A stretch of DNA of 64,000 nucleotides from CAZOZZ01 sp965247425 (GTDB taxonomy: Bacteria; Acidobacteriota; Terriglobia; 20CM-2-55-15), in the NCBI GenBank assembly GCA_965247425.1, contig OZ252023.1, positions 2,108,001 through 2,172,000 of the forward strand, given 5' to 3'. This document shows positions 25,926 to 34,339 of this stretch, piece after piece (the stretch's first letter is position 1; the number at the start of each line of letters is the position of its first letter). Under the pieces are notes generated by a model. It ran no database searches. It had not been told where the DNA came from and saw only the letters and a list, made by a program, of their open reading frames with translations. A program made the position numbers and the translations under genes.

Positions 25926-27275
25926 TCAGTCACCCGCGACCGCGATGGGAATCGATTCTCCGACAATATTGACGATGCGGTCGATATCGTCGTTCTCGGT
26001 GACGAACGGCGGCGCTATGACGTAAATGTCGTTGCGGAAACGACTGAAAAGGCCTCGACGGACGCATTCGGCATGCAACTTTGCTCCGACCTTGCGCTTG
26101 GGATCGAACGACCGTCGGGTGGCCTTATCCTCGACCAGTTCGACACCGGTCATCAACCCCAGCCCTCGAACGTCTCCGACATGATCCAACCGAGCGAGTT
26201 CCCGCAGCCCGTCCAGCAAACGCTTCCCCTTTTCCGCTGAGGCCTGAACGAGCCCTTCGCGCTCGAGAATCGCGATGTTTTCCAGCGCAACCGCCGAGCA
26301 GGTCGGATGTCCAGAATAGGTGTAGGCATGCATCCATCGGTTCGCCGGGGAAACCTCCGTGAGACCGGAAAAGACGCGGTCCGACAGTCCGATCCCTCCC
26401 AGCGGCACGTAGGCCGAAGTGATTCCCTTGGCCATCGAAACGATGTCGGGCTCGACGCCCCAGTGTTCGAGAGCAAACCATTTGCCCGTCCTGCCGAAGC
26501 CTGTGATGACCTCGTCGGCGATCAGGAGGACATCGTACGTGTCGCAAATCTCCCGAATCCGTGGAAAGTAGGAGTCTTGAGGAACGATCGCACCGCCCAC
26601 GCCCTGCACCGGTTCCGCTATGAAGGCGGCGACGGTTTCCGGTCCTTCCCGCAAGATCGCTTCTTCGAGGCCGTTCGCGGCCGCGACTCCGGGATCCGAC
26701 GCGGACCCTGTCGTTTCGAACCGATACGGATAAGGGGCTGGAATCCGCAGGAAGCCCGGCATCGGCGGTCCGAAGCCGGGTCGGTACATCTCCAGACCGG
26801 TCGCGTTCATCGCTCCCAGCGTGACGCCGTGGTACCCCAGATTGAGGCTGATGATCTTCTGCTTGTCCGGCTTGCCTCTAGCGTTCCAAAAGAAGCGTGA
26901 CGTCTTGAACGCACTGTCGTTCGACTCGGCGCCGCCCGAGGTGAAGAAAAAGTGGTTGATGGAAGGGTAGCACCGCTCTGCCAGCTTCTCGGCCAGTTTG
27001 ATGGCAGGGATGTTAGTGGTTCCGGTATAAGCCGATGCATAGGCGAGCTTTGTCATCTGCCGGGCCGCGGCCTCGCCCAGTTCAGCCCTGCCATGGCCGA
27101 CGTTGACATTCCACAGCCCGGAGAGGCCGTCGATAAATTCCCGACCGTCGGCGCCCCGGATCATCGCTCCGTGCCCTTCCACCCAGATCATCGGATCGGT
27201 GTGATCGGTGGGGTGAAACAAGGGATGCACCAGGTGCCGCTGGTCGATTTGGATCAAACGTTCAATGTCAAACAT
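25926..27275 (-). CDS. Class III (omega) aminotransferase
   Basis: PLP-dependent aminotransferase of 449 residues. Key features: the cofactor phosphate-binding FTSGGAESND (111-120), the PLP-ring Asp254 in ADEVITGFGRTGKWF and the Schiff-base Lys283 in VSMAKGITSAYVPLGG. These place it with the beta-alanine:pyruvate, putrescine and taurine-type omega-aminotransferases; the exact amine donor cannot be read from sequence. It could contribute to amine catabolism. GGAAGGCGGAT precedes the ATG. The gene is flanked downstream by the convergent TerB-like gene and upstream by repeat family C, whose edge starts 10 bp before the start codon, so the repeat may supply or alter its promoter. Confidence 0.92.
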   Translation of the reverse strand: MFDIERLIQIDQRHLVHPLFHPTDHTDPMIWVEGHGAMIRGADGREFIDGLSGLWNVNVGHGRAELGEAAARQMTKLAYASAYTGTTNIPAIKLAEKLAERCYPSINHFFFTSGGAESNDSAFKTSRFFWNARGKPDKQKIISLNLGYHGVTLGAMNATGLEMYRPGFGPPMPGFLRIPAPYPYRFETTGSASDPGVAAANGLEEAILREGPETVAAFIAEPVQGVGGAIVPQDSYFPRIREICDTYDVLLIADEVITGFGRTGKWFALEHWGVEPDIVSMAKGITSAYVPLGGIGLSDRVFSGLTEVSPANRWMHAYTYSGHPTCSAVALENIAILEREGLVQASAEKGKRLLDGLRELARLDHVGDVRGLGLMTGVELVEDKATRRSFDPKRKVGAKLHAECVRRGLFSRFRNDIYVIAPPFVTENDDIDRIVNIVGESIPIAVAGD

Positions 27276-27285
27276 ATCCGCCTTC

Positions 27286-27561
27286 CTAAGTGTCCTGAGT
27301 CCGAAATACGGTCACTATCTCCGATCGATGTTGCCGAACACAGGATAGACTTTGAATCGATTCATAACCTCATGTGTCCCTCGGTCGTTTTAGCAATCAC
27401 AACCGGCAACATCCATCGGCCCTACGGGTTCGGGCGGAACGGCACCGTCTTTGGAGTCGCTCTTCCTCGCAATGAAGAGCATTGGCTCGTCGTCGCTCCT
27501 CCAAATCCAGCATCGTTGCGCTCCGAAATATAGCAACCGTATTTCGGACTCAGGACACTGG
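27286..27561. repeat. Repeat family C, copy 1 (about 276 bp)
   Basis: Inverted ends starting GTGTCCTGAGTCCGAAATAC at both edges (27289 onward and, inverted, up to 27559), with CTAA at the left border. The right 145 bp match, in inverted orientation, the element at 54009-54143 almost throughout, including a stretch GAGCGACGACGAGCC. It fills the gap between the divergent aminotransferase and LLM oxidoreductase genes. The right end lies only 12 bp from the TATAAT box of the LLM gene. Confidence 0.75.
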
Positions 27562-27572
27562 ATGATGAAACG

Positions 27573-27578
27573 TATAAT
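27573..27578 (+). promoter_or_regulatory. -10 box TATAAT, leaderless promoter of LLM gene
   Basis: A consensus TATAAT is followed by exactly 6 nt (ACCGCA) and the ATG at 27585. The position of the -35 box at normal spacing (about 27550-27555) falls inside the end of repeat family C, so the element may provide part of this promoter. Confidence 0.6.
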
Positions 27579-27584
27579 ACCGCA

Positions 27585-28490
27585 ATGCGTTTCGGCGTCA
27601 CACTACCGCATTTCAGACACCTGGCCTCCCCTGAGGCAATCCGCCGCATCGCCGGTCATGCCGAAGAACTGGGACTGGATTCATTGTGGGTGACCGATCA
27701 CGTGATCCTGCCCGATTCGGCGATCCCGAAGTTCGGTAAGACCTTCTACGAACCCCTCACGGTGCTGGCTTATGTTGCCGGCTTTACCTCGAAAGTGGCG
27801 ATAGGGACCAGCGCAATCATCCTCCCCTACCGAAACCCGGTTGTAACCGCCAAGCAACTGTCGACGCTGGACGTCCTGTCAGGCGGCCGTCTCATCTTCG
27901 GCGCCGCGGCCGGTTGGGCAGAGGAGGAATTCAAGGCATTGGAGGTGGGCTTCGCCGACCGCGGGCCGCTTTCGGACGAACACCTCAAGACGATCAAGGC
28001 ACTCTGGACCCGGGACCATCCCGAGATCGAGGAGCACGACAGCAGGTTTTTCCGTGTCCACTTTCACCCCAAACCGATTCAGACCCCTCACCCTCCGATC
28101 TGGATCGGCGGCAACAGCAAGCGGGGGATCCGGCGGGCTGCGGAGCTTGGGGATGTCTGGCACCCCACCCGGCCAAGCGTTGAGGACATTCGGGTCGGCA
28201 GGCAACATCTGTCAGAGGCGGTCCTACGTGCAGGCCGCAAGCCTGAAGATGTCGGTATCGCGGCACGGGAACCCTTCAAGCTCGATGAGACGTTGCCGGC
28301 CGATCCACGAAAGCCTCTAATTGGCCCTCGGGGTCATATTCTGGATTCACTGGGAGCGTTTCGAGAACTCGGCGTCTCTCATTTCGTTGTCGATCTGTTC
28401 TACAGCACCTCCGTCTTGAACGAGACGACCGTGGACTCGGTCATGCTCGCCATGGAGACACTGGCGAACGACATCCGTCCGAGCATTTGA
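27585..28490 (+). CDS. LLM class flavin-dependent oxidoreductase (F420-type)
   Basis: Bacterial luciferase-like monooxygenase fold, 301 residues, with a TIM barrel beginning MRFGVTLPHFRHLASPEAIR. The stretch DSLWVTDHVILPDS and SKVAIGTSAIILPYRNPVVTAKQLSTLDVLSGG are typical of coenzyme-F420-dependent members, as is PPIWIGGNSKRGIRRAAELG later. It may use F420 or FMN; the window has no F420 synthesis genes. The substrate is unknown. A second member of the superfamily is encoded at 32856-33827. The SixA-like gene follows after 20 bp on the same strand, probably cotranscribed. Confidence 0.88.
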   Translation: MRFGVTLPHFRHLASPEAIRRIAGHAEELGLDSLWVTDHVILPDSAIPKFGKTFYEPLTVLAYVAGFTSKVAIGTSAIILPYRNPVVTAKQLSTLDVLSGGRLIFGAAAGWAEEEFKALEVGFADRGPLSDEHLKTIKALWTRDHPEIEEHDSRFFRVHFHPKPIQTPHPPIWIGGNSKRGIRRAAELGDVWHPTRPSVEDIRVGRQHLSEAVLRAGRKPEDVGIAAREPFKLDETLPADPRKPLIGPRGHILDSLGAFRELGVSHFVVDLFYSTSVLNETTVDSVMLAMETLANDIRPSI

Positions 28491-28510
28491 CGGACCCGAG
28501 GTAAACCTCT

Positions 28511-28972
28511 ATGCGCGCATATCTGGCACGCCATGGCAAAGCAAAGTCGGCGATGGACGATCCATCCCGCGGTCTGAGTCTGGTCGGGGCAGGCGAACTG
28601 GAGAAAGTCGCCCGACTTCTATCCTCTGATCCGCCCCCGGTGTCCGCCATCCTGCACAGCGGGAAGACGCGCGCCCGGGAAACCGCCGAAATTCTCGCCA
28701 GGAGCTTTCGAACCGAAGCCATACTTCGACCGGTCGCCGACCTCAAGCCCGAAGCCGATCCCGAGGAGATGGTGCAATTCTTGGACGCCGCCTCGGATAA
28801 CATTCTGGCCGTCGGACATCTGCCGAGTATCGAGCTGATCGTATCGTTGCTTCTGACCCGCAATCGGGACCACCATCCAATCCAGTTCAACCCTGGGAGC
28901 CTGGTGTGCCTGGAGAGACACGGGGACGACGAGTGGACACTGGTGTGGGCAATAGTTCCGGATTTGCTCTAG
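28511..28972 (+). CDS. SixA-like histidine phosphatase
   Basis: Protein of 153 residues of the histidine phosphatase superfamily. It opens MRAYLARHGKAK with the RHG catalytic motif at 7-9, then has AILHSGKTRARETAEIL (second Arg) and NILAVGHLPSIELIVS with the catalytic GH. Length and motif spacing match SixA, which dephosphorylates histidine-containing phosphotransfer domains or PTS protein NPr. No PTS or hybrid kinase gene is nearby, so the target here is unknown. It lies 20 bp downstream of the LLM gene with no strong ribosome site of its own. Confidence 0.85.
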   Translation: MRAYLARHGKAKSAMDDPSRGLSLVGAGELEKVARLLSSDPPPVSAILHSGKTRARETAEILARSFRTEAILRPVADLKPEADPEEMVQFLDAASDNILAVGHLPSIELIVSLLLTRNRDHHPIQFNPGSLVCLERHGDDEWTLVWAIVPDLL

Positions 28973-28980
28973 CTAGCAGG

Positions 28981-29151
28981 GATTCAACGCAAAGACGCAA
29001 AAACGCAAAGGGTGTTTTTCTTTGGGGGGGGCCACCCGTTACAACCGTCCAGCTCTACGGACGTTCGACTCTCTTCAGGCCAGGCACACACCGGTCAGAC
29101 ACATATCTTTTTGCGTCCTTTGCGTCCCCTTGCGTCTTTGCGTTGAAAATA
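28981..29151. repeat. Repeat family D, copy 2
   Basis: Left edge CAACGCAAAGACGCAAAAAC and right edge TTGCGTCTTTGCGTTGAA form a long imperfect inverted repeat around a unique centre. Lies between convergent sixA-like and DUF1054 genes. Confidence 0.75.
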
Positions 29152-29155
29152 CCGT

Positions 29156-29797
29156 TTAGACGAGGACCCGTTGATCGTGAAGTGAAAACAAACCGGCCAC
29201 TGGCTTAAACGTTCTCTGTGCGAAGCGCTTGAAAGTCGCCGGCTTCATCTGGACCAGATCCGCCTGATCGATTCGGCATCCGATGACGAGCTGACCATCC
29301 CGTCGTCGCGTTATCTCATGTCCCAGGGCCTTGATCTGGGCCGGTGTCCAGCTTTTCAACAAGGCCTCGGGATCTTCGTTGTGTTCGTCTTTGAACCATC
29401 CGAGCTTCTTGTTCGAACCGACGGCCTCGACGATAGCCTTGATGTCCCGTCTCCACTTGAGTGCCCATTCCGTCTTATCGTAGTACTCTGGACCGACCTC
29501 GAACAACAGCCGCACGCAATGACGCGACACGGCGATTTTGAAGTGGACGTCTTGCTTGTAGCCCCGTTTTCCGGCTCCGATGGCCGCCCATGTGTCGTTG
29601 GGAGGATTCACCGTGCGACGCTGGTGCTTGGCGACATGGACGAACAGTTCCTGGTCTACCAGCCCGGACAATGCCGGCAGGAGTTCCCGACCGATCTCTC
29701 CGAGCTTAGGCCGGACCCTCCCGGCGATTGCCTCCATCCGGTCATGAAACCCGGGAATATCGAACACCTTGAAATCTTTTGCCGTAAACAGTTCCAT
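29156..29797 (-). CDS. DUF1054 (YktB-like) family protein
   Basis: Protein of 213 residues matching the DUF1054 family (YktB of Bacillus). Diagnostic stretches are FTAKDFKVFDIPGFHDRMEAI at the N-terminus, FVHVAKHQRRTVNPPNDTW in the middle and GYKQDVHFKIAVSRHCVRLLFEVGPEYYDK. The family has a known fold but no established role. It is mostly found in Firmicutes, so its presence here with lpx and lpt genes is a little unusual and may reflect transfer. A GGAGGAGAC ribosome site precedes the ATG. It stands alone, converging on the sixA-like gene across a repeat and diverging from the M61 peptidase gene. Confidence 0.85.
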   Translation of the reverse strand: MELFTAKDFKVFDIPGFHDRMEAIAGRVRPKLGEIGRELLPALSGLVDQELFVHVAKHQRRTVNPPNDTWAAIGAGKRGYKQDVHFKIAVSRHCVRLLFEVGPEYYDKTEWALKWRRDIKAIVEAVGSNKKLGWFKDEHNEDPEALLKSWTPAQIKALGHEITRRRDGQLVIGCRIDQADLVQMKPATFKRFAQRTFKPVAGLFSLHDQRVLV

Positions 29798-29915
29798 TTT
29801 TGTCTCCTCCGGGCTGCGACCTCCGACAGGTCATTCTAAAACAGATGTCGGAAAAACGACGGACCGTATAAGATGTTTCGAACTTCTTGAGGATTGATAG
29901 AAGGGGAAAGTGCTT

Positions 29916-31757
29916 GTGATTCGAAAGACCAACTTTAGAAAGAGAGGCTCCGGGGGAACAGCCGCGAGGCTGACTCTCCTGCTTATCGCTCTGATCGGCG
30001 GAGCCTCACTTTCGGCCTCGGCCCAGGTCATCTACGCAGAAAACCGGATTCCTGCCGACGGAGTCCAGCTTGAGTACCGCCTGACCATCCGCGACCCGAA
30101 CACTCACATTTACCTGGTCGAGATGGACATTCGGGGAATCGTCGGAGAGGAACTCAGCGTGTCGATGCCCGCGTGGTCCCCCGGCGCATACCGGATTCGG
30201 AATTTTGCACGCGACGTTCAAAACTTCGAGGTACGCACACGGTCTGGGCGTCGCCGTCTCGCATGGACGAAAACGGACAAACTCACCTGGAGGGTTGCGA
30301 AAGGTGCCGACGACGACGTCGTCGTCACCTATCAAGTCTACTCCAACGGTCTGACGTACGAGATGGCGGATATATCCGGCCCCTCGACCTACATGTACGT
30401 CGTCGGAAACAAGCACGTCCCCGTGGCCCTTCGATACGAAAAGCCCCGCGACTGGGATGTCTATTCCGGTCTGGCTCGCCGTCGGGGAGCCTACCGCGCC
30501 GCGGACTACGATGTCTTCATCGATGCACCGGCCTTCGTGGGCGAGTTCAAGATTCTCGAGTTCACTTCCGATGAGATTCCCTATCGGATGGTCTTCAGCG
30601 ATCCGGACGTGGAATTCATTGAAGAGCAGGTCATCGGCGACATCCAGAGCATCGTCGATGCCGCCGTCGCGATATTCGGCCGGGCGCCCTACCCGGACTA
30701 CACGTTCCTGTTCAAGGTCCAGCCCGGGGCGGGAAGCGGTGGACTCGAACACCTCAACTCCACGCGAATAACGGTCGGAATAAATGACTTTTCCAGCGGG
30801 ACACGATACGAACGCTTTCTGTTCGTCGTCGCCCACGAGTTTTTCCATCTGTGGAACGTCAAGCGAATTCGCCCGGAGGGTCTTGGTCCGTTTGATTACA
30901 CCCGGGAAGTCAGCACCCGTTCGCTCTGGATATCCGAGGGTCTCACCAGTTATTACGGCCGCCTTCTGCTCGCCCGCGCAGGGATATATACACCCCGAGG
31001 GTACCTCGACAGCGTGGGCCTGGAAATTGACAAGCATCAGGAGCTGCCGGGACGTCGCCTGATGAGCGCTGAGGAATCAAGTTGGGAGACATGGGCGCGG
31101 AGCGACAACAGTGACAACAACACGATTTCCTACTATACGAAGGGGGAGATCGCCGGAATGCTCCTTGACATCGAGATCCGGGCCCGCACCCACAGCGAAA
31201 AGAGCCTCGACGATGTGATGCGATACCTCATGGTCAACTATGGGGCCAAGGGCGTGGGTTTCCCCGAAGACGCTTTTCTTGAAGCCCTGAACAGCGTCGC
31301 CGGAACCGACTTTGGTGAAATTTACACGCATCTGGTTCAAAGTCGGGCCGAGCTGAATTACGACCGGTACATCGGACAGGCAGGCCTTCAGATCCAGGCC
31401 GAACGTCAGCCTTCCGCGTTGTTCATGGGCGTGCAGGTGGAGGAAGCCGACGGCAACACGGCGCAGGTCGTCCGGGTCATACAGGACAGCCCGGCAGAAC
31501 GGGCAGGCGTTGACGACGAAGACATCCTGGTTGCGTTCGATGATCAACGGATCACGTTCACGAACTTCGAGGGACGCTTCAGGCGACGGAAGCTTGGGGA
31601 AAAGCTGGACCTTACTGTGCTCAGAGGAAACAAGCTACTTCACCTGGAGCTCGAACCCGGAGAGATTCAAGCGACACGCTGGGTCATCAACGAAGCCAAT
31701 ACGGTGACACCCGAGCAACTCGAACTCCGAATTCGTTGGATCGGCGAAATCAACTAG
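29916..31757 (+). CDS. M61 family peptidase with PDZ domain
   Basis: Exported metallopeptidase of 613 residues related to glycyl aminopeptidase. A signal peptide (about 1-37, ending SLSASAQ) is followed by an N-terminal beta domain, the zinc-binding HEFFHLWNVKRIRP (H307-E308-x2-H311), a third ligand region WISEGLTSYYG (Glu near 343), and a C-terminal PDZ domain (about 500-580, AGVDDEDILVAF). Start: a GTG at 29916 lies 8 nt after AAGGGGA; a GTG at 29910 is too close. The TAG stop (31755-31757) is the beginning of a 45-bp perfect palindrome of repeat family A, so the last residues may have been altered by insertion. Confidence 0.9.
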   Translation: MIRKTNFRKRGSGGTAARLTLLLIALIGGASLSASAQVIYAENRIPADGVQLEYRLTIRDPNTHIYLVEMDIRGIVGEELSVSMPAWSPGAYRIRNFARDVQNFEVRTRSGRRRLAWTKTDKLTWRVAKGADDDVVVTYQVYSNGLTYEMADISGPSTYMYVVGNKHVPVALRYEKPRDWDVYSGLARRRGAYRAADYDVFIDAPAFVGEFKILEFTSDEIPYRMVFSDPDVEFIEEQVIGDIQSIVDAAVAIFGRAPYPDYTFLFKVQPGAGSGGLEHLNSTRITVGINDFSSGTRYERFLFVVAHEFFHLWNVKRIRPEGLGPFDYTREVSTRSLWISEGLTSYYGRLLLARAGIYTPRGYLDSVGLEIDKHQELPGRRLMSAEESSWETWARSDNSDNNTISYYTKGEIAGMLLDIEIRARTHSEKSLDDVMRYLMVNYGAKGVGFPEDAFLEALNSVAGTDFGEIYTHLVQSRAELNYDRYIGQAGLQIQAERQPSALFMGVQVEEADGNTAQVVRVIQDSPAERAGVDDEDILVAFDDQRITFTNFEGRFRRRKLGEKLDLTVLRGNKLLHLELEPGEIQATRWVINEANTVTPEQLELRIRWIGEIN

Positions 31758-31798
31758 GAGCCTGCGCGGCAGATCTCTTCTGCCGCGCAGGCTCCTAG
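31754..31798. repeat. Repeat family A, minimal palindromic copy 4 (45 bp)
   Basis: A perfect inverted repeat: CTAGGAGCCTGCGCGGCAGA, a 5-nt centre, and its exact complement, ending CTAG. It looks like a family A element whose interior has been deleted. It provides the stop codon of the M61 gene. The RNA would form a very stable 20-bp hairpin 29 bp before the selenoprotein start codon, but without a T-run. Confidence 0.85.
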
Positions 31799-31827
31799 CA
31801 GACACTCTCAAATCGAAAGGAAGGATC

Positions 31828-32055
31828 ATGGAAATAGAACTCATCTACTGCCAGGCTTGAAATTACGAACCTCAAGCGGTCAGTTTGACCGACAAGTTGA
31901 TCACGGAATACAAAAGCAAAATCAAGAAGCTCGTTCTCGTCCCGTCTGACGGCGGAAGGTTCGAGGTGAGTGTCAATGGCGGGCTGATCTATTCGAAACT
32001 CGAATCCGGACGCTTCCCCGAGTACGACGAAATCCGCGACCAGCTACCCTCCTGA
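31828..32055 (+). CDS. Selenoprotein of the SelW/Rdx family (in-frame UGA = Sec)
   Basis: Protein of 75 residues whose codon 11 is TGA (31858-31860). It reads MEIELIYCQA-U-NYEPQAVSL, then 40 residues of strand-helix structure, and ends with GGRFEVSVNGGLIYSKLES and GRFPEYDEIRDQLPS. This is the thioredoxin-fold Rdx/SelW family: an N-terminal beta strand followed by the redox motif C-x-x-U (Cys8/Sec11), and the C-terminal G-x-F-x-V...S/K...G-R-F-P-E signature. In Cys homologues the Sec position is Cys, giving CxxC. AGGAAGGA lies 6-7 nt before the ATG. A SECIS-like hairpin follows at 31877-31891. Annotation programs would stop at the UGA and miss it. It is probably an oxidoreductase or thiol-linked redox partner. 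The selA, selB, selC and selD genes are not in the window. Confidence 0.93.
31877..31891 (+). promoter_or_regulatory. Candidate bacterial SECIS hairpin
   Basis: Six perfect base pairs (CGGTCA / TGACCG) close a GTT loop, beginning 16 nt after the UGA. Bacterial SECIS elements are short hairpins inside the coding region at about this distance, with G and U in the apical loop. Position and loop agree with that rule. Confidence 0.7.
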
Positions 32056-32058
32056 CTA

Positions 32059-32859
32059 TCACGTGTCCTCCCGGACTCCGAGTCCCAGTGGATCGCAAGG
32101 GCCGGATCCCTGTCCTATCCGGAGGGATCTCCGGATCGCTTCGGTCACAAAAGTCTTTCCCGACGAAACGGCAGCCTCTAGAGCAAGCCCCCGGGACAGG
32201 TAGGCCGTGATCGCCGCCGAAAGCACGCAGCCGGTCCCGTGAGCGTCCGGCGTCGGGACACGCGCCGCGGCAAGCTGCACAATCGCCTCGCCGTCAAAAA
32301 AAATGTCTACCGCCGGTCCCGAATTCAGATGTCCCCCTTTCACCAGGACGTTCCGGGGCCCCAGGTCGAAGATTCGCCGAGCGGCCTCTTCCATGTCGGA
32401 AAGACAACCGATCGTCCGTCCGATCAATTCTCCGGCCTCCTCGAGGTTCGGGGTGATCAGAAATGAGAGTGGGGCCAGATGCTCGCGGAGCGCCTCGATG
32501 CCGTCCGAGCCCAGCAACGACGTGCCGGAACCGGAAAACATGATGGGATCCACGACCAGCGATTGAACACCATAGTCGCGCATCTTTTCGGCAACAGTTT
32601 CAACGATTTCCCGATTCGCCAACATGCCGGTCTTGACGAATTCGGTCGGAATGTCCGTCATCACGGCGTCGATCTGGGAAGCGACGACACGTGGTGCGAC
32701 GTCGTCCACCTCCAGCACCCCAACCGTGTTCTGCGCGGTGATCGCGGTCAGGGCCGACATACCATAAACCTTCAACGCCGAGAAAGTCTTCAGGTCGGCC
32801 TGAATCCCCGCGCCGCCACCCGAGTCCGACCCCGCGATCGACAGGACGCGGGGAGTCAC
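32059..32859 (-). CDS. thiD: Hydroxymethylpyrimidine (phosphate) kinase
   Basis: Phosphorylates hydroxymethylpyrimidine and its monophosphate for thiamine synthesis; ribokinase fold, 266 residues. Signatures are SIAGSDSGGGAGIQADLKTF at the N-terminus, TKTGML-like FVKTGMLANREI, DPIMFSGSGTSLL and the anion-hole/catalytic PTPDAHGTGCVLSAAI near 205. GTG at 32859 overlaps the TGA of the upstream LLM gene (GTGA), showing coupling, and an additional 37 codons upstream are simply the other gene in another frame. No other thiamine genes are nearby, so it may serve salvage. No TPP riboswitch is visible, consistent with an internal operon position. Confidence 0.9.
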   Translation of the reverse strand: MTPRVLSIAGSDSGGGAGIQADLKTFSALKVYGMSALTAITAQNTVGVLEVDDVAPRVVASQIDAVMTDIPTEFVKTGMLANREIVETVAEKMRDYGVQSLVVDPIMFSGSGTSLLGSDGIEALREHLAPLSFLITPNLEEAGELIGRTIGCLSDMEEAARRIFDLGPRNVLVKGGHLNSGPAVDIFFDGEAIVQLAAARVPTPDAHGTGCVLSAAITAYLSRGLALEAAVSSGKTFVTEAIRRSLRIGQGSGPCDPLGLGVREDT

Positions 32860-33827
32860 GCCAGGGCCTCGAGTGTCTCCACGACCAGATTCCGGCCCGC
32901 GGCATGCGGTACGGCGATCACCGGAAGGGTCGCGCCGACGCGACGGTACTCCTCGATCCTTTCGCGGCACTCGTCGGCTGTACCCACTGCTGCCAGTTGA
33001 TCCACCATTCCGTCGGACACTGCCGCCACAGCCTCTTTTCGCCGCCGTCCCTGCCAGAGGGTGTGGATGCGCGTCGCCTCTTCCTGGAATCCGAACCGGG
33101 CCACGACGTTTCGGTAGAAGGTTCCCATCGCTCCGACATAATAAGCCACTTGCGGACGCACCATATTGCGGAGCGCGGCGCGATCGCTGCCAACCGCGGC
33201 CATGATCGTCGGTGCGACCTCGGCCACCGGTCCAACCTTCTCGAGGGCTTCCTCGAATTTCTGCCGGGGCAGCCAGATCGGATGCCAGCCGTCACCGATT
33301 TCGCCGGCCAGTCGATTGTTCTTCGGACCGATCGATGCGATGAAGATGGGCACGCGGGCCCGGACGGGCTTGAAGCCCAGACGAAATTTCTTCAAGTTGA
33401 AGATACGTCCCGAGTAGTGGACCGGTTCGCCCCGGAGAGCCATTCGGACGATGTCGACGGTCTCACGAGTCCTCTGCATCGCGTGTTCAAACCGCATCCC
33501 GTGCCAGTTTTCTATCACGAGAGGGCCGCTCATCCCCAGCCCGAGGACGGCTCGTTCCCCGGAAACCTCATCCAGGGTCGCGATAGACTGAGCAATCAGG
33601 GCGGGAGTTCGGCTGAACACATTCACGATACCCGGGCCAAGGCGGATCCGTTCGGTTTGCACGGCGAGGGCTCCCAGCGTCGTAAAGGCGTCCCACGTCC
33701 AGGACTCGGGAACCAGCAGGGTGTCATAGCCGAGCTTATCGGCAATCACGCCGAAGCCGACAATTTCCGCCAGTGACGCCGGACGATCGTGTGGAAGCTG
33801 AAGAGCGATCCGCCTGGGCTCGTTCAT
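32856..33827 (-). CDS. LLM class flavin-dependent oxidoreductase (second)
   Basis: Luciferase-like TIM-barrel oxidoreductase of 323 residues. Typical stretches are YDTLLVPESWTWDAFTTLGA, RIRLGPGIVNVFSRTPALIA and LGLGMSGPLVIENWHG, closest in pattern to F420-dependent dehydrogenase/reductase members. Substrate unknown. It overlaps thiD by 4 nt downstream and follows the MOSC gene by 30 bp, so MOSC-LLM-thiD form one operon. The link between an LLM oxidoreductase, a molybdenum-cofactor-type domain protein and a thiamine kinase is not explained by any pathway I know. Confidence 0.87.
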   Translation of the reverse strand: MNEPRRIALQLPHDRPASLAEIVGFGVIADKLGYDTLLVPESWTWDAFTTLGALAVQTERIRLGPGIVNVFSRTPALIAQSIATLDEVSGERAVLGLGMSGPLVIENWHGMRFEHAMQRTRETVDIVRMALRGEPVHYSGRIFNLKKFRLGFKPVRARVPIFIASIGPKNNRLAGEIGDGWHPIWLPRQKFEEALEKVGPVAEVAPTIMAAVGSDRAALRNMVRPQVAYYVGAMGTFYRNVVARFGFQEEATRIHTLWQGRRRKEAVAAVSDGMVDQLAAVGTADECRERIEEYRRVGATLPVIAVPHAAGRNLVVETLEALA

Positions 33828-33857
33828 TGCTCGAAGTCCGATCTGGTTGGAGTGACT

Positions 33858-34277
33858 TCAGAGGGACGCCATCGAATCGCCCTCTCGTATCTCACCTGGA
33901 GAAACCACTCGCGCAAAGCGCCCTCTCTTTCCGTCGATGGCGGACCGCAGGCCTTCACGGACGCGATCCATAAGTGAACACGGCTCACACGGAATCGTGA
34001 TTTCGACCGTCGCAGTCCCGAGTCGAAACTGTAGACCGGCGGCCAGTGCGTTCACTTCGAGACCTTCGATCAGTACGTTCTCGAAAACATCTCCCGGCTG
34101 AAGTTTGAAGCCATGGAGGATCTCCTGGGATTGCAGCAGGATCTGCCGCGGGCTGTCCGCACGGGCATGACGATCCCCCTCCAGACCCGCCTCGATTACG
34201 TGGACCCGCTCCACACGCTCGTGTCCGGTCTCACCGGTGCGACTGAGAAACAACGCGATGACGCGGCCTTCCTGCAT
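33858..34277 (-). CDS. MOSC domain protein
   Basis: Protein of 139 residues consisting almost wholly of a MOSC domain, the C-terminal domain of molybdenum-cofactor sulphurases, thought to carry sulphur to metal-sulphur clusters. Visible features: GLEGDRHA, RQILLQSQEIL, GDVFENVLIEGLEVNAL and the conserved Cys in ITIPCEPCSLMDRV. The ATG at 34277 is supported by a consensus TATAAT exactly 6 nt upstream; a longer in-frame start at 34322 would lie upstream of that promoter. First gene of the MOSC-LLM-thiD operon and divergent from the secreted protein gene at 34352. Stand-alone MOSC proteins (YiiM-like) can detoxify N-hydroxylated bases. Confidence 0.88.
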   Translation of the reverse strand: MQEGRVIALFLSRTGETGHERVERVHVIEAGLEGDRHARADSPRQILLQSQEILHGFKLQPGDVFENVLIEGLEVNALAAGLQFRLGTATVEITIPCEPCSLMDRVREGLRSAIDGKRGRFARVVSPGEIREGDSMASL

Positions 34278-34283
34278 CCCTGT

Positions 34284-34289
34284 ATTATA
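34284..34289 (-). promoter_or_regulatory. -10 box TATAAT, leaderless promoter of MOSC operon
   Basis: On the minus strand TATAAT (34289 to 34284) is followed by 6 nt (ACAGGG) and ATG at 34277. Part of a divergent promoter pair with 34340-34345. Confidence 0.6.
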
Positions 34290-34339
34290 TCCGAACTCGT
34301 GTACTCCCCAATTCAGTCGCAATTTCGAGGGGCGGACAT

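Noticed and set aside
31754..31798. Rho-independent terminator after the M61 gene
   Set aside because: The hairpin is strong but has no T-run, and its sequence is that of a repeat family; termination cannot be claimed.
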